A stretch of DNA of 64,000 nucleotides from Flavimobilis soli (GTDB taxonomy: Bacteria; Actinomycetota; Actinomycetes; Actinomycetales; Cellulomonadaceae), in assembly GCF_002564025.1 (NCBI RefSeq), contig NZ_PDJH01000001.1, forward strand, positions 1,860,001 to 1,924,000. Reading direction: 5' to 3'. Position numbers and translations under genes: made by a program. The notes under the pieces were generated by a model that saw nothing but the letters and a program-made list of their open reading frames with translations, was not told where the DNA came from and did no database searches. Shown here piece by piece: positions 50,785 to 59,123 of this stretch (positions are counted from its first letter, which is position 1; the number at the start of each line of letters is the position of its first letter).

Positions 50785-51788
50785 CGCAGCGGCGCGATGT
50801 CTGCCGCGCCCAGGTCGAGGAGCAGGTCGGCGAGGTCGGCACCGAGGGTCGCCGCGCTCTGCACGTCGTGCACGAGGCTCGCGGTGAGCTCCTCGTCCGT
50901 CGGACGTGGTTCGCCGGGCAGCCAGGCGGCGCTGCAGACGGAGGAGGCGCCGTGGCGCAGCACGCGCGTCCCGTCGAGGGACGCGACGACGGCCTGCAGC
51001 TCGAGGGTGCGGCCGTCGTCGGACACGGTGCCGAGAGCGCCGACGGGCGCGGCACACCCGGCCTCGAGCCGGGCGAGGAGCGTGCGCTCCGCGGTCGCGG
51101 CGAGGCGGGTCGGGATGTGGTCGAGCGCCGCGACACCGGGGAACGACGCCCCCGCGCGCTGCTCGACGGCGAGCACGCCCTGGCCGGGCGCGGGCATCAT
51201 CACGTCGGGTGCGAGCACCTCGGAGACGACGTCGGAGCGCCCGAGCCGGGCGAGCCCGGCGGCAGCGAGGACGACGGCGTGCAGGTCGGCGTCCGCACCC
51301 AGGGCCCGCGCGAGGCGCGTCTCGACGTTGCCGCGGATGTCGACGACCTCGAGGTCGGGGCGCGCTGCGAGGAGCTGCGCCTTGCGGCGCGGCGACCCGG
51401 TCCCGACCCGAGCCCCGCGCGGCAGCCCCGCGAGGTCGAGCCCGTCGCGCGCGCACAGCGCGTCGAGCGGCGACACCCGCTCGGGCGTCGCGACGATCTC
51501 GAGCCCGGGCGCGGGCGCTGTGGGCAGGTCCTTGAGCGAGTGCACGGCGAGGTCGCACACGTCGGCGAGCAGCGCGTCGCGCAAGGCCGTGACGAACACG
51601 CCCGTCCCGCCGAGCTGCGCGAGCGAGGCACGGCTGCGGTCGCCCTCGGTCGTCACCGGCACGGTCTTGACGCGCACGTCCACGCCCGCTGCCGCGGCCG
51701 CCGACGTGAGCGCGTCCGCGACGTGCCCCGTTTGCGTGCGCGCGAGCGCCGAAGCACGCGTGCCGATCCGGACGGTCGTGGCGGTCAC
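50781..51788 (-). CDS. hemC: porphobilinogen deaminase (hydroxymethylbilane synthase)
   Basis: The 335-aa protein starts TTVRIGTRASALARTQTGHV and contains AVHSLKDLPTAPAPGLEIVA, GTGSPRRKAQLLAARPDLEV and DIRGNVETRL. It also has the dipyrromethane cofactor cysteine C245 in LEAGCAAPVGA. It polymerises four porphobilinogens to hydroxymethylbilane. It overlaps hemH upstream and hemD downstream, each by ATGA. Confidence 0.96.
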   Translation of the reverse strand: MTATTVRIGTRASALARTQTGHVADALTSAAAAAGVDVRVKTVPVTTEGDRSRASLAQLGGTGVFVTALRDALLADVCDLAVHSLKDLPTAPAPGLEIVATPERVSPLDALCARDGLDLAGLPRGARVGTGSPRRKAQLLAARPDLEVVDIRGNVETRLARALGADADLHAVVLAAAGLARLGRSDVVSEVLAPDVMMPAPGQGVLAVEQRAGASFPGVAALDHIPTRLAATAERTLLARLEAGCAAPVGALGTVSDDGRTLELQAVVASLDGTRVLRHGASSVCSAAWLPGEPRPTDEELTASLVHDVQSAATLGADLADLLLDLGAADIAPLR

Positions 51789-53170
51789 GGCGCCTCACCC
51801 GCGACCGCGGGCAGCGGTTCCGCGACCGGGTTGAGGCAGCAGCCGGGACGGCAGACGTCGTACCAGGGGCCGAGCGCCGTCGCCGAGCCGCAGCGTCCGC
51901 CCGCCGGGGCGGTCGACCCGTCCGCCGTCGTGACGAGGGTGCGCTCGGCGACCAGGTCGACGAGCCCGCGCACGAAGGCCGGGTGCACGCCCGGCGTCGG
52001 CACGCGCTCGGCGAGGATCGCGTGCTCGCGCGCCGTCGTCATCGCCTCGTTGTCGAGGTCCCACAGGACCTCCATGTGGTCCGACACGAAGCCGAGCGGG
52101 ACGATCACGAGCGCATCGACGGCCTGGTCGTCCTCCGGGTCCTCCCGCTCGGCGACCGGCCGGGCGAGCTCCTCGATGCGGTCGTTGATGTCGGGCTCGA
52201 GCCACGGCGTGCGCGGGTTGCCCGAGCGCGACTGGTAGACGAGCTCCCACGGCACGGTCGTGTCGACGGCTTCCATGATCGCGTCGGCGACCGCGTAGTG
52301 CTGCGCGTCGTACGCGCCGCCCTCGGCCCACGGGATCTCGTACTCGCCCTCGTCGTCCGTCCCGGTCTGCGGGCCGGTCGCGGACGCCGCAGCCGTCGGG
52401 ATCGAGTGGGTCGCGAACAGGACGCGCACGCCGTCGGGAGCGACGCCGTCCTGGGCGCGCAGACGCTCGAGCGCCCCGCGCACGCCCTCGACGAACGGCT
52501 CGACGAAGCCGGGGGAGTCGTAGAACTGGCGCACCTTGTCGATCGTCACCCGACCGGTCTGCCCGGCCTCCTCGATCGCGGCGGCGAGGTCCTCGCGGTA
52601 CTGCCGGCAGCCCGAGTAGGAGGAGTACGCCGCGGTCACGACGGCGAGCAGGCGCGTGTGGCCGTTCTCGGCCGCCTCGGCGATCGTGTCGGGCAGGTAC
52701 GGGTCCCAGTTGCGGTTGCCCCAGTAGACCGGCAGGTCGAGCCCTCGGGCCTCGAGCTCTGCGACGAGCGCGGCGCGCAGGTCCCGGTTCTGCTGGTTGA
52801 TCGGTGAGACGCCGCCGTGGGCGCGGTAGTGCACGGCGACCTCTTCGAGGCGCTCGTCGGGGATGCCGCGGCCGCGCGTGACGTTGCGCAGGTACGGGAT
52901 GACGTCGTCCTGCCCCTCGGGGCCTCCGAAGCCGACGAGGAGCACGGCGTCGTACGCGACGGGCTCGGCGGGCTGCGGGGTGGGGAGGGCCTCGCGGAGG
53001 GCCGCGAGGTAGTCGTCGAGGCCGACCTCGACGAGACCGTGCTCGTCGTCGGGCGCGCCGCCGCAGCCTCCGTCGCCGCACGCGCAGGCGTGGGGCGCGG
53101 CGTCCGGCGCGACGGTCTCGGGCTCGCCGGGCGTGCGGGCGTCCGGGGTGGGGAGGTCGGCGGCGCTCAT
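51785..53170 (-). CDS. hemH: coproporphyrin ferrochelatase with Cys-rich N-terminal extension
   Basis: The 461-aa protein has the ferrochelatase core: VLLVGFGGPEGQDDVIPYLR, RAHGGVSPINQQNRDLRAAL, VYWGNRNWDPYLPDTI, VLFATHSIPTAAASA, ELVYQSRSGNPRTPWLEPDI. Cysteines in SGCRQYR and DVCRPGCC match the [2Fe-2S] cluster ligands of actinobacterial enzymes. With HemQ and HemY it belongs to the coproporphyrin-dependent route (CpfC), inserting iron into coproporphyrin III. The first 70 residues are extra; residues 27-38 read PHACACGDGGCG, a Cys cluster (C29, C31, C36) not part of the standard fold. It overlaps hemQ and hemC by ATGA. Confidence 0.94.
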   Translation of the reverse strand: MSAADLPTPDARTPGEPETVAPDAAPHACACGDGGCGGAPDDEHGLVEVGLDDYLAALREALPTPQPAEPVAYDAVLLVGFGGPEGQDDVIPYLRNVTRGRGIPDERLEEVAVHYRAHGGVSPINQQNRDLRAALVAELEARGLDLPVYWGNRNWDPYLPDTIAEAAENGHTRLLAVVTAAYSSYSGCRQYREDLAAAIEEAGQTGRVTIDKVRQFYDSPGFVEPFVEGVRGALERLRAQDGVAPDGVRVLFATHSIPTAAASATGPQTGTDDEGEYEIPWAEGGAYDAQHYAVADAIMEAVDTTVPWELVYQSRSGNPRTPWLEPDINDRIEELARPVAEREDPEDDQAVDALVIVPLGFVSDHMEVLWDLDNEAMTTAREHAILAERVPTPGVHPAFVRGLVDLVAERTLVTTADGSTAPAGGRCGSATALGPWYDVCRPGCCLNPVAEPLPAVAGEAP

Positions 53171-53904
53171 GCCTGACCCACCAGGATCTCGGCGAGCTCG
53201 GCGGAGCCGACGCGCCGCCCTGTGTAGAACGGCAGCTCGTCGCGGACGTGCCTGCGCGCTTCCGTGTACCTCAGGTGCCGCATGAGGTCGACGAGGTCGG
53301 TGAGCTCGTCCGCCTCGAGGCCGAGGAGCCACTCGTAGTCGCCGAGCGAGAACGCGGAGACGGTGTTGGCGAGCACCTGCGGGTAGTCGCGGCCCTTGCG
53401 TCCGTGGTCGGCGAGCATCGTGCGCCGCTCCTCCTCGGGCAGCAGGTACCACTCGTAGGACCGCACGAACGGGTAGACGGTGAGCCACGCGGCGGGCGGG
53501 ACGTCGCGCATGAACGCGGGCAGGTGGCGGGCGGTGAACTCGGCGGGGCGGTGCACCCCGAGCGCGTTCCACGTCGGCAGCAGTGCGCCGAGCAGCTCGG
53601 TGCGGCGCAGCGTGCGCAGGGCGGCCTGCAGACCCTCGGCGGTGGGGCCCGTCAGCCAGACGATGACGTCGGAGTCGGCGCGCAGCCCGGACGCGTCGTA
53701 CGTGCCGCGCAGCCTGACCTCCTCGGGGAGGCGTGCGACGACGGCGTCGAGCTCGGCGGCGAGCTCGGCCGGGACAGCGCCGGCTGCGACGCTGCGCGCT
53801 TCGGGCGACTCGTCGCGGCGCAGGACCGCCCAGAGCGTATACCCGACGGGCTCGGGCCCGTCGGTGTCCGGGACTGCATTTCCGTAGGCGTCCGTGGAGG
53901 TCAT
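53167..53904 (-). CDS. hemQ: coproheme decarboxylase (HemQ/ChdC)
   Basis: The 245-aa chlorite dismutase-family protein contains GYTLWAVLRRDE, the segment AWLTVYPFVRSYEWYLLPEE with the reactive tyrosine Y144, the proximal heme ligand H167 in MLADHGRKGRDYP, and LLGLEADELTDLVDLMRHLR. It oxidatively decarboxylates coproheme to heme b with peroxide, the final step of the gram-positive pathway. It is first in the six-gene leftward operon hemQ-H-C-D-B-L. A 263-bp upstream gap with AT-rich stretches separates it from the divergent hypothetical pair. Confidence 0.95.
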   Translation of the reverse strand: MTSTDAYGNAVPDTDGPEPVGYTLWAVLRRDESPEARSVAAGAVPAELAAELDAVVARLPEEVRLRGTYDASGLRADSDVIVWLTGPTAEGLQAALRTLRRTELLGALLPTWNALGVHRPAEFTARHLPAFMRDVPPAAWLTVYPFVRSYEWYLLPEEERRTMLADHGRKGRDYPQVLANTVSAFSLGDYEWLLGLEADELTDLVDLMRHLRYTEARRHVRDELPFYTGRRVGSAELAEILVGQA

Positions 53905-54167
53905 GATCAGTAGTCTGCGCCTTTTGTGAGGCAGGCGCGAAACGGCTGCTCAGGAATTCCGCACGTCGATTGTTCTGACACGTTGTGAAAAAACCTGGCA
54001 TTCTGCTGGCCGGCCCCGCGCCCACCGCGGACACCACCACCTGACCGAGTGGCTAGACTCACGTCGCGTTCTCGACCGACCGATAGGAAGATGAACGCCG
54101 CACCCGGCCCAGGCGCCGGGCACGACGACCCGCGACCGGCACGACCACGGACGGAGGATGGGACCAG

Positions 54168-54632
54168 ATGCTGCCCCCGCAGCTGCTCGACGAGCTCGAC
54201 GAGCTGACGCACCGACTCGGCGCGGACCTCATCATGGGTCCGCGTGCTCACCACGCCTACGGCAAGTGGTTGACGGTGCACCTCGACGACGAGTCGATGG
54301 AGACGCTCGGCCAGAAGGTCTCGGTGACGTGGGTCGGCGACGACAAGGTGCGCGTCGAGGCTGGGTTCGCGATCAAGGTCGAGGTCGCCGCGCTCGCGGG
54401 CTCCGGCAAGCGCAGCGAGGCCGCCGCGTTCGTCGAGGCGCTCCTGACCGGAGGCGTGCGCGAGGGCGTCGTCCGCGACGTCGCCGGCGGCTGGTCCCGC
54501 CTCGTGTGGGAAGGTTCCAGCCCGTCGTTCCGGTGGACCGAGGCGAGCCCGACGCCGGACGAGCACGTCTTGTGGCGCCGCACCCTGGGCATGCCGCGCA
54601 GCGGCCGCACCCCGATGGACGCGACCGCATGA
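54168..54632 (+). CDS. uncharacterised protein, first of a tandem paralogue pair in the heme locus
   Basis: A 154-aa soluble protein I do not recognise. It begins MLPPQLLDELDELTHRLGAD, has a strand-rich centre (GKWLTVHLDDESMETLGQKV, VSVTWVGDDKVRVEAGFAIK), a helix KRSEAAAFVEALLTGGVREG and ends with EHVLWRRTLGMPR. The block VTWxxxDxxRVExG and the C-terminal VLWRR recur in the next protein, so the two are paralogues. A TAGACT box (54054-54059) may drive the pair. The position between hemQ and hemY on the opposite strand suggests a link to heme or iron metabolism, but this is only positional. Confidence 0.68.
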   Translation: MLPPQLLDELDELTHRLGADLIMGPRAHHAYGKWLTVHLDDESMETLGQKVSVTWVGDDKVRVEAGFAIKVEVAALAGSGKRSEAAAFVEALLTGGVREGVVRDVAGGWSRLVWEGSSPSFRWTEASPTPDEHVLWRRTLGMPRSGRTPMDATA

Positions 54633-55111
54633 TCCCCGTGACCCCTGACGACGACCCGGCCTGGGTCTCCGCGGTCGAGCGCCTCGACGCGCTCGCGACC
54701 CGCGTCGCCTGGAACGTGTCCCAGCCGCGCTCCGGAAGCGTCGTGCTGTCCGACGCCGCGGGCCACAGCATGACCATCACCTGGTACGACGCCGACACGG
54801 CGCGGGTCGAGAGCGGCGAGCTCCTCTCGACCCTCGTGCCACTGTCGTCCGACCGTCCCTCGGGCGACGACCTGATCGACCACGTCACCGCGATCGCGCG
54901 CGGCCGCGCCGCCGAGGGCGTCGTGCTGACGTCGGACAGCGCGGCGTGGGCGTCGGTCGTGACGATCGTCGAGGGAACCGACCACCTGTGGCGCAGCGGC
55001 GAGCTGATGCGGGGCACCCCCGTCCTGTGGCGCCGCATGACGCCGTGGACCCCCGTCGCCCGTCCGCCGAAGTCGGACGAGCAGCCGTCGGTGGACGCGC
55101 CGACCGCCTAG
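54629..55111 (+). CDS. uncharacterised protein, second of the tandem paralogue pair
   Basis: A 160-aa soluble protein, starting in the stop of its neighbour (ATGA). It starts MIPVTPDDDPAWVSAVERLD and repeats the neighbour's pattern: HSMTITWYDADTARVESGEL, a helix DLIDHVTAIARGRAAEGVV, and TPVLWRRMTPWTPVA. No catalytic motif is visible; the two may form a heterodimer. The final codon overlaps the last codon of the convergent hemY gene in the string CTAG, so the two genes share four bases at their ends. Confidence 0.68.
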   Translation: MIPVTPDDDPAWVSAVERLDALATRVAWNVSQPRSGSVVLSDAAGHSMTITWYDADTARVESGELLSTLVPLSSDRPSGDDLIDHVTAIARGRAAEGVVLTSDSAAWASVVTIVEGTDHLWRSGELMRGTPVLWRRMTPWTPVARPPKSDEQPSVDAPTA

Positions 55112-56598
55112 GCGGTCATCTGCGCGGCCGTGCGCCGCGCGTCCGCGACGACGGCGGACAGCCCGGTCCCCGCGACCCACGCCCCTGCCACGTGCAGCCC
55201 CGGGACCTGCCCGACGGCGTCGCGCAGCCGCGCCACGCGCGCACGGTGCCCGGTGGCCGCGAACGGCAGCGCGCTCGCGAACCGCACCACCTTCGCCCCG
55301 ACCACGTGCGCGGGGGTGAGGGGCACCCCGAGGAGCTGGCCCGCGTCGTGCAGCGCGGTGCGCTCGAGCGACGTCGCGGAGGCGTCGCCCGGGTCGGGCT
55401 CCCCGCCGAGCCGGCCGTACGAGAGCCGCAGGACGTGGTGCCCGGGCGGCAGGGCGTCGGCGACCCACGACCACTTGGCGCTCGCGTGCGTGAGCGCCTT
55501 CGCGCGGATGCCGTGCGCCGCGTTCGTCCCCGCGGCGACGAGGACGCCCGTCCCGCGCGGCGCGGCGTCGAGCGCGGGCGCGTCGAGGACGAGCGTGACG
55601 AGGTTGACGTGACCGCGCGGCACGGGCGGGATCGTCTCGGCGGGGACGTAGGGCGCGAGGAGGCGCCCCGCGTCGATCGAGGTCGTCGCGACGACCACGT
55701 CGTCGGCCTCGACCGTTGCGGCGGACGACGCGCCGACGGCGGCCTCGAACGAGCCGGGGCGTGACGGCCCGACGACGTGCACGGCCCAGCCGTCGTCGGT
55801 CCGCTCGAGCCGCGCGACGCGCGTCGCCGTGCGCACCTCGACGCCGAGGGCGTCGAGGTCGGCGAGCAGCGCGGTGACCATCCGGTGCATGCCGCCGCGC
55901 AGCCCGGCGACGGCCGCTCCCGCCGGCGCGGCCTGGCGCAGCGCCGAGGCCGCCGCGACGAGGGAGCCGTGCCGTGCGACGCCGTCGCGCAGGCCGGGCG
56001 CGACAGCGTCGACGTCGAGCAGGTCCGCCGACGTCGAGTGGACCCCGCCCGCGACGGGCGCGACGAACGTGCGCAGCACGCGCGTGCCGAGGCGGGCCCG
56101 CACGAGATGGCCGACGGACACGCCGGCGTCCCCTCGCGTGCCGACGCGCGCGGGCAGGGCGGCGTCGAGCCGAGCGCGCAGCCACGCGCGCGTGCCGAGG
56201 GCACGACGCACGTCGGCCAGGTCCCCCGGGATGCCGAGCACGCCCGAGCGCGGCAGCCGGGTCAGGACGTCCGGCGACCGCACCCACGCGGACGCGGCCG
56301 ACGGCGCGACGACGTCGTCGGCGAGGCCCAGCTCGGCGAGGAGGTCGGGCACGGCCGGCGAGCGCGTCGCGAACGACTCGGCACCCGCGTCGAGCGTGAC
56401 CTGCGCGAACGGCGACGAGGCGGGGCACTGCGGCTCCGCGCCGTCGATACCGCCGCGCGTCACCGTGACCTGGCCGACGCACCCGCCCGCGTGCTCGCGC
56501 GCCTCGAGGACGACGACGTCGCGGCCCGCGCGGGCCAGGTCGCGCGCGAGGACGAGGCCGGCGACCCCGCCCCCGACGACGACCGCGCGTCCGCTCAC
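55108..56598 (-). CDS. hemY: coproporphyrinogen III oxidase, HemY/CgoX type
   Basis: The 496-aa flavoprotein has the FAD-binding GGGVAGLVLARDLARAGRD near the N-terminus followed by VVVLEAREHAGGCVGQV. Later segments include TLDAGAESFATRSP, VAPVAGGVHSTSADLLDVDA, GLRGGMHRMVTALLADLDAL and the C-terminal GLHVAGAWVAGTGLSAVVAD. In gram-positive bacteria it oxidises coproporphyrinogen III to coproporphyrin III. The GTG overlaps the hemE stop (GTGA). It differs from E. coli-type HemG and lacks a signal peptide. Confidence 0.94.
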   Translation of the reverse strand: MSGRAVVVGGGVAGLVLARDLARAGRDVVVLEAREHAGGCVGQVTVTRGGIDGAEPQCPASSPFAQVTLDAGAESFATRSPAVPDLLAELGLADDVVAPSAASAWVRSPDVLTRLPRSGVLGIPGDLADVRRALGTRAWLRARLDAALPARVGTRGDAGVSVGHLVRARLGTRVLRTFVAPVAGGVHSTSADLLDVDAVAPGLRDGVARHGSLVAAASALRQAAPAGAAVAGLRGGMHRMVTALLADLDALGVEVRTATRVARLERTDDGWAVHVVGPSRPGSFEAAVGASSAATVEADDVVVATTSIDAGRLLAPYVPAETIPPVPRGHVNLVTLVLDAPALDAAPRGTGVLVAAGTNAAHGIRAKALTHASAKWSWVADALPPGHHVLRLSYGRLGGEPDPGDASATSLERTALHDAGQLLGVPLTPAHVVGAKVVRFASALPFAATGHRARVARLRDAVGQVPGLHVAGAWVAGTGLSAVVADARRTAAQMTA

Positions 56599-57707
56599 GA
56601 CAGCTCCTCGGGCCGCGCCTCGTGGACCGTGCCGACGACCGCCGTGAGCACGTCCGGGTCGGCGTCCGGGGGCACGCCGTGCCCGAGGTTGACGACATGC
56701 GCGGGCGCCGCGAGGCCCCGGCGCAGGACGTCGTGGACGTGCGCCTCGAGCGTCGCGGGCGGCGTGAACAGCAGCGCCGGGTCGATGTTCCCCTGGAGCG
56801 GAGTGCGGTGACCGAGGAGCTTCGACGCCTCGTCGAGCGGCGTGCGGTGGTCGACACCGACGACGTCGGCGCCGACGTCGCGCATCGCCTCGAGCAGGTG
56901 GCCCGTGCCCGTCCCGAAGTGCACGACGGGGACGCGCACGTCGAGGGCGCGGACGCCCTCGAGCGCGAGCGCGGAGAACGGCGCGACGGACGCCTCGTAG
57001 TCCGCGAGGGACAGCGACCCGGCCCACGAGTCGAAGAGCTGCACGGCGCTCGCGCCGGCGCGCACCTGGGTGACGAGGAACGCGCCCGTCACGCTCGCGC
57101 ACCAGGTGAGGAGCCGTGCCCACAGCTCGGGGTCCGCGTGCATGAGCGCACGGGCGGCGAGGTGGTCGCGCGACGGCCTGCCCTCGACGAGGTAGGCGGC
57201 GAGCGTGAACGGTGCCCCGCCGAACCCGATGAGCGGGGTGTCGCCCGTGCCGCTCGCACCCGGGTCGGCGGCAAGACCGGCGACCGCGAGCTCGACCGCC
57301 TCGCGCACGGGGGCGAGCGCCTCCTCGGTGAGCTCGAGGGCCTCGAGCCGAGCGACGTCGTCGGCCATGCGCACGGGAGCGCCGAGGACGGGGCCGACGC
57401 CGGGCGCGATGTCGACGTCGACGCCGGCGAGGCGCAGGGGCACGACGATGTCGGAGAAGAACACGGCCGCGTCGACGCGGTGGCGGCGTACCGGCTGGAG
57501 CGTGATCTCGGCGGCGAGGTCCGGCCGCAGGCAGGACTCGATCATGCCGACGCCGTCGCGGACGCGGCGGTACTCGGGCAGGGAGCGGCCTGCCTGCCGC
57601 ATGAACCACACCGGTGTGACGTCGGGCCGCTGGCCCTGAAATGCGCGGACAAGGCGCGAATTTTCTGTCGTCCCGTCAGTTAGCGGGTGGTTCTTCGAGA
57701 CGCTCAT
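56595..57707 (-). CDS. hemE: uroporphyrinogen decarboxylase
   Basis: The 370-aa protein contains PVWFMRQAGRSLPEYRRVRD, the first family signature, then FFSDIVVPLRLAGVDVDIAP, LIGFGGAPFTLAAYLVEGRP, LFDSWAGSLSLADYEASVAP and the end GHGVPPDADPDVLTAVV. It removes four carboxyls from uroporphyrinogen III to give coproporphyrinogen III. It starts the leftward hemE-hemY pair and is divergent from hemA across only 39 bp, so the promoters must overlap. Confidence 0.95.
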   Translation of the reverse strand: MSVSKNHPLTDGTTENSRLVRAFQGQRPDVTPVWFMRQAGRSLPEYRRVRDGVGMIESCLRPDLAAEITLQPVRRHRVDAAVFFSDIVVPLRLAGVDVDIAPGVGPVLGAPVRMADDVARLEALELTEEALAPVREAVELAVAGLAADPGASGTGDTPLIGFGGAPFTLAAYLVEGRPSRDHLAARALMHADPELWARLLTWCASVTGAFLVTQVRAGASAVQLFDSWAGSLSLADYEASVAPFSALALEGVRALDVRVPVVHFGTGTGHLLEAMRDVGADVVGVDHRTPLDEASKLLGHRTPLQGNIDPALLFTPPATLEAHVHDVLRRGLAAPAHVVNLGHGVPPDADPDVLTAVVGTVHEARPEELS

Positions 57708-57746
57708 CACGCGATTGTGCCCTGATTTCTCGTCGGTGATTGAATC

Positions 57747-59018
57747 GTGCCTGACGTGAACATCTTCTCCTTTGCGGCATCCCACCACGACCTGGGGCTC
57801 GACGAGCTCGAGGAGCTCAGTGGTGCCTCCGGAGACCTGGGGCAGACGCTCGTCGAAGACCGGTCCCACGCCGACGGCGTGGTCGTGCTCGCGACCTGCA
57901 ACCGCTTCGAGGTCTACGTCGACGCACCCGGCGACGTCGGCCCCGGCGAGGTCGCCGCCCTCGTCGCCAGCCGCGTCGCGGACGCCACGGGCCTCTCCCA
58001 CGACGACGTGCGCGCCGCGCTCACCCCACGCACCGGGCACGACGCCGTGCGGCACCTCCTGGAGGTCGCGTCAGGTCTCGACTCGATGGTCGTCGGCGAG
58101 CGGGAGATCGCCGGGCAGGTGCGCCGCTCCCTGGGCGCCGCGCGGTCGCGCGGCACGACGAGCCCCGACCTCGAGCGGCTCTTCGCCCACGCCACCCGCG
58201 TCTCGCGGCGCATCGAGGCCGCGACAGGCCTCGGTGCCGTCGGTCGTTCGATCGTCGGCGTGGGGCTCGACCTCGTCGGCGAGCACCTCGGGCCGTGGCG
58301 CCTGACGCGCGCCGTCCTCATCGGCACCGGCTCGTACGCGGGCGCGTCCCTCGCGGCGCTCCGCGCCCGCGGCTGCCACGACGTGCGCGTCTACTCGCGC
58401 TCCGGACGCGCGGCGGACTTCGCGCGCGCCCGCGGCGTCGCCGCGATCGAACCCGGTGGCCTCGTGGACGCGCTCGCCGACGCCGACCTCGTCGTCTCGT
58501 GCTCAGGCCGTATCGGCACGGTCCTCGACGCCGCCGCCGTGCGCACCGCGCGCGAGCGCGCCGCCGAGCAGGCCGAGCGGCTCGCGCACGCGCCCGACCC
58601 GACGCCGCGCCCGCTCGTCGTCCTCGACCTCGCCCTCCAGCGCGACGTCGAGGCGGACGTCGCCGACATCGACGGGGTCCTGCTGCTGGACCTCGCGAAC
58701 ATCCGCGCCCACGCCCCTGCGGCTGGCGCCGAACCCGTGCGGCGCGCGCACCAGATCGTCGGCACGGGCGTCGTCGAGCTCGACCAGCTCGAGCTCGCGC
58801 GACGCGTCGACCTCGCCGCCCTCCCGCAGATCCGCGCCGCCCACGAGGACGCCGCGGCCCGGCTCGACGCCGCTCGCGCCGCCCGTGCCGCCCGCGGCGT
58901 CGAGGGGGCGGACGAGCGTCGCGCAGAGCGTGCCGCCCGCCGCGCCGCAGCCGCCGAGCGGCACGCGCGGATCATGGCGGCGAAGGCTGCGGCGCGCGCA
59001 GCGATCGTGCGCGGCTGA
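57747..59018 (+). CDS. hemA: glutamyl-tRNA reductase
   Basis: The 423-aa protein has the catalytic cysteine C51 in VVLATCNRFEVYVDAP, the signature GLDSMVVGEREIAGQVRRSL, an NADPH-binding region (AVLIGTGSYAGASLAALRAR) and a C-terminal helical dimerisation domain rich in Ala and Arg. It reduces glutamate on tRNA-Glu to the semialdehyde, the committed step of heme synthesis. The start is GTG. The C-terminal 60 residues (AARAARAARGVEGADERRAE) are an unusually basic Ala/Arg helix. It is divergent from hemE. Confidence 0.95.
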   Translation: MPDVNIFSFAASHHDLGLDELEELSGASGDLGQTLVEDRSHADGVVVLATCNRFEVYVDAPGDVGPGEVAALVASRVADATGLSHDDVRAALTPRTGHDAVRHLLEVASGLDSMVVGEREIAGQVRRSLGAARSRGTTSPDLERLFAHATRVSRRIEAATGLGAVGRSIVGVGLDLVGEHLGPWRLTRAVLIGTGSYAGASLAALRARGCHDVRVYSRSGRAADFARARGVAAIEPGGLVDALADADLVVSCSGRIGTVLDAAAVRTARERAAEQAERLAHAPDPTPRPLVVLDLALQRDVEADVADIDGVLLLDLANIRAHAPAAGAEPVRRAHQIVGTGVVELDQLELARRVDLAALPQIRAAHEDAAARLDAARAARAARGVEGADERRAERAARRAAAAERHARIMAAKAAARAAIVRG

Positions 59019-59083
59019 CCACGGGAAAGTGCGTTCCTGACGCCGCCTGCCGGCTGGGAGGAGGCCCTCTCAGACCCTGCGGT

Positions 59084-59089
59084 TAGGGT
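59084..59089 (+). promoter_or_regulatory. -10 box (TAGGGT) before the LGFP-repeat gene
   Basis: TAGGGT lies 35 bp before the chosen GTG. The expected start of transcription leaves a short leader with a GAAGGA Shine-Dalgarno (59112-59117). A GTG overlapping this box is therefore not used as the start. Confidence 0.45.
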
Positions 59090-59123
59090 GGACAAGTCCC
59101 CCGAACCTCACGAAGGACCCGCT

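Noticed and set aside
59088..59123. Upstream GTG as start of the LGFP-repeat gene
   Set aside because: It overlaps a TAGGGT -10 box and has no Shine-Dalgarno, while the GTG at 59124 has GAAGGA at correct spacing and leaves a standard signal peptide.
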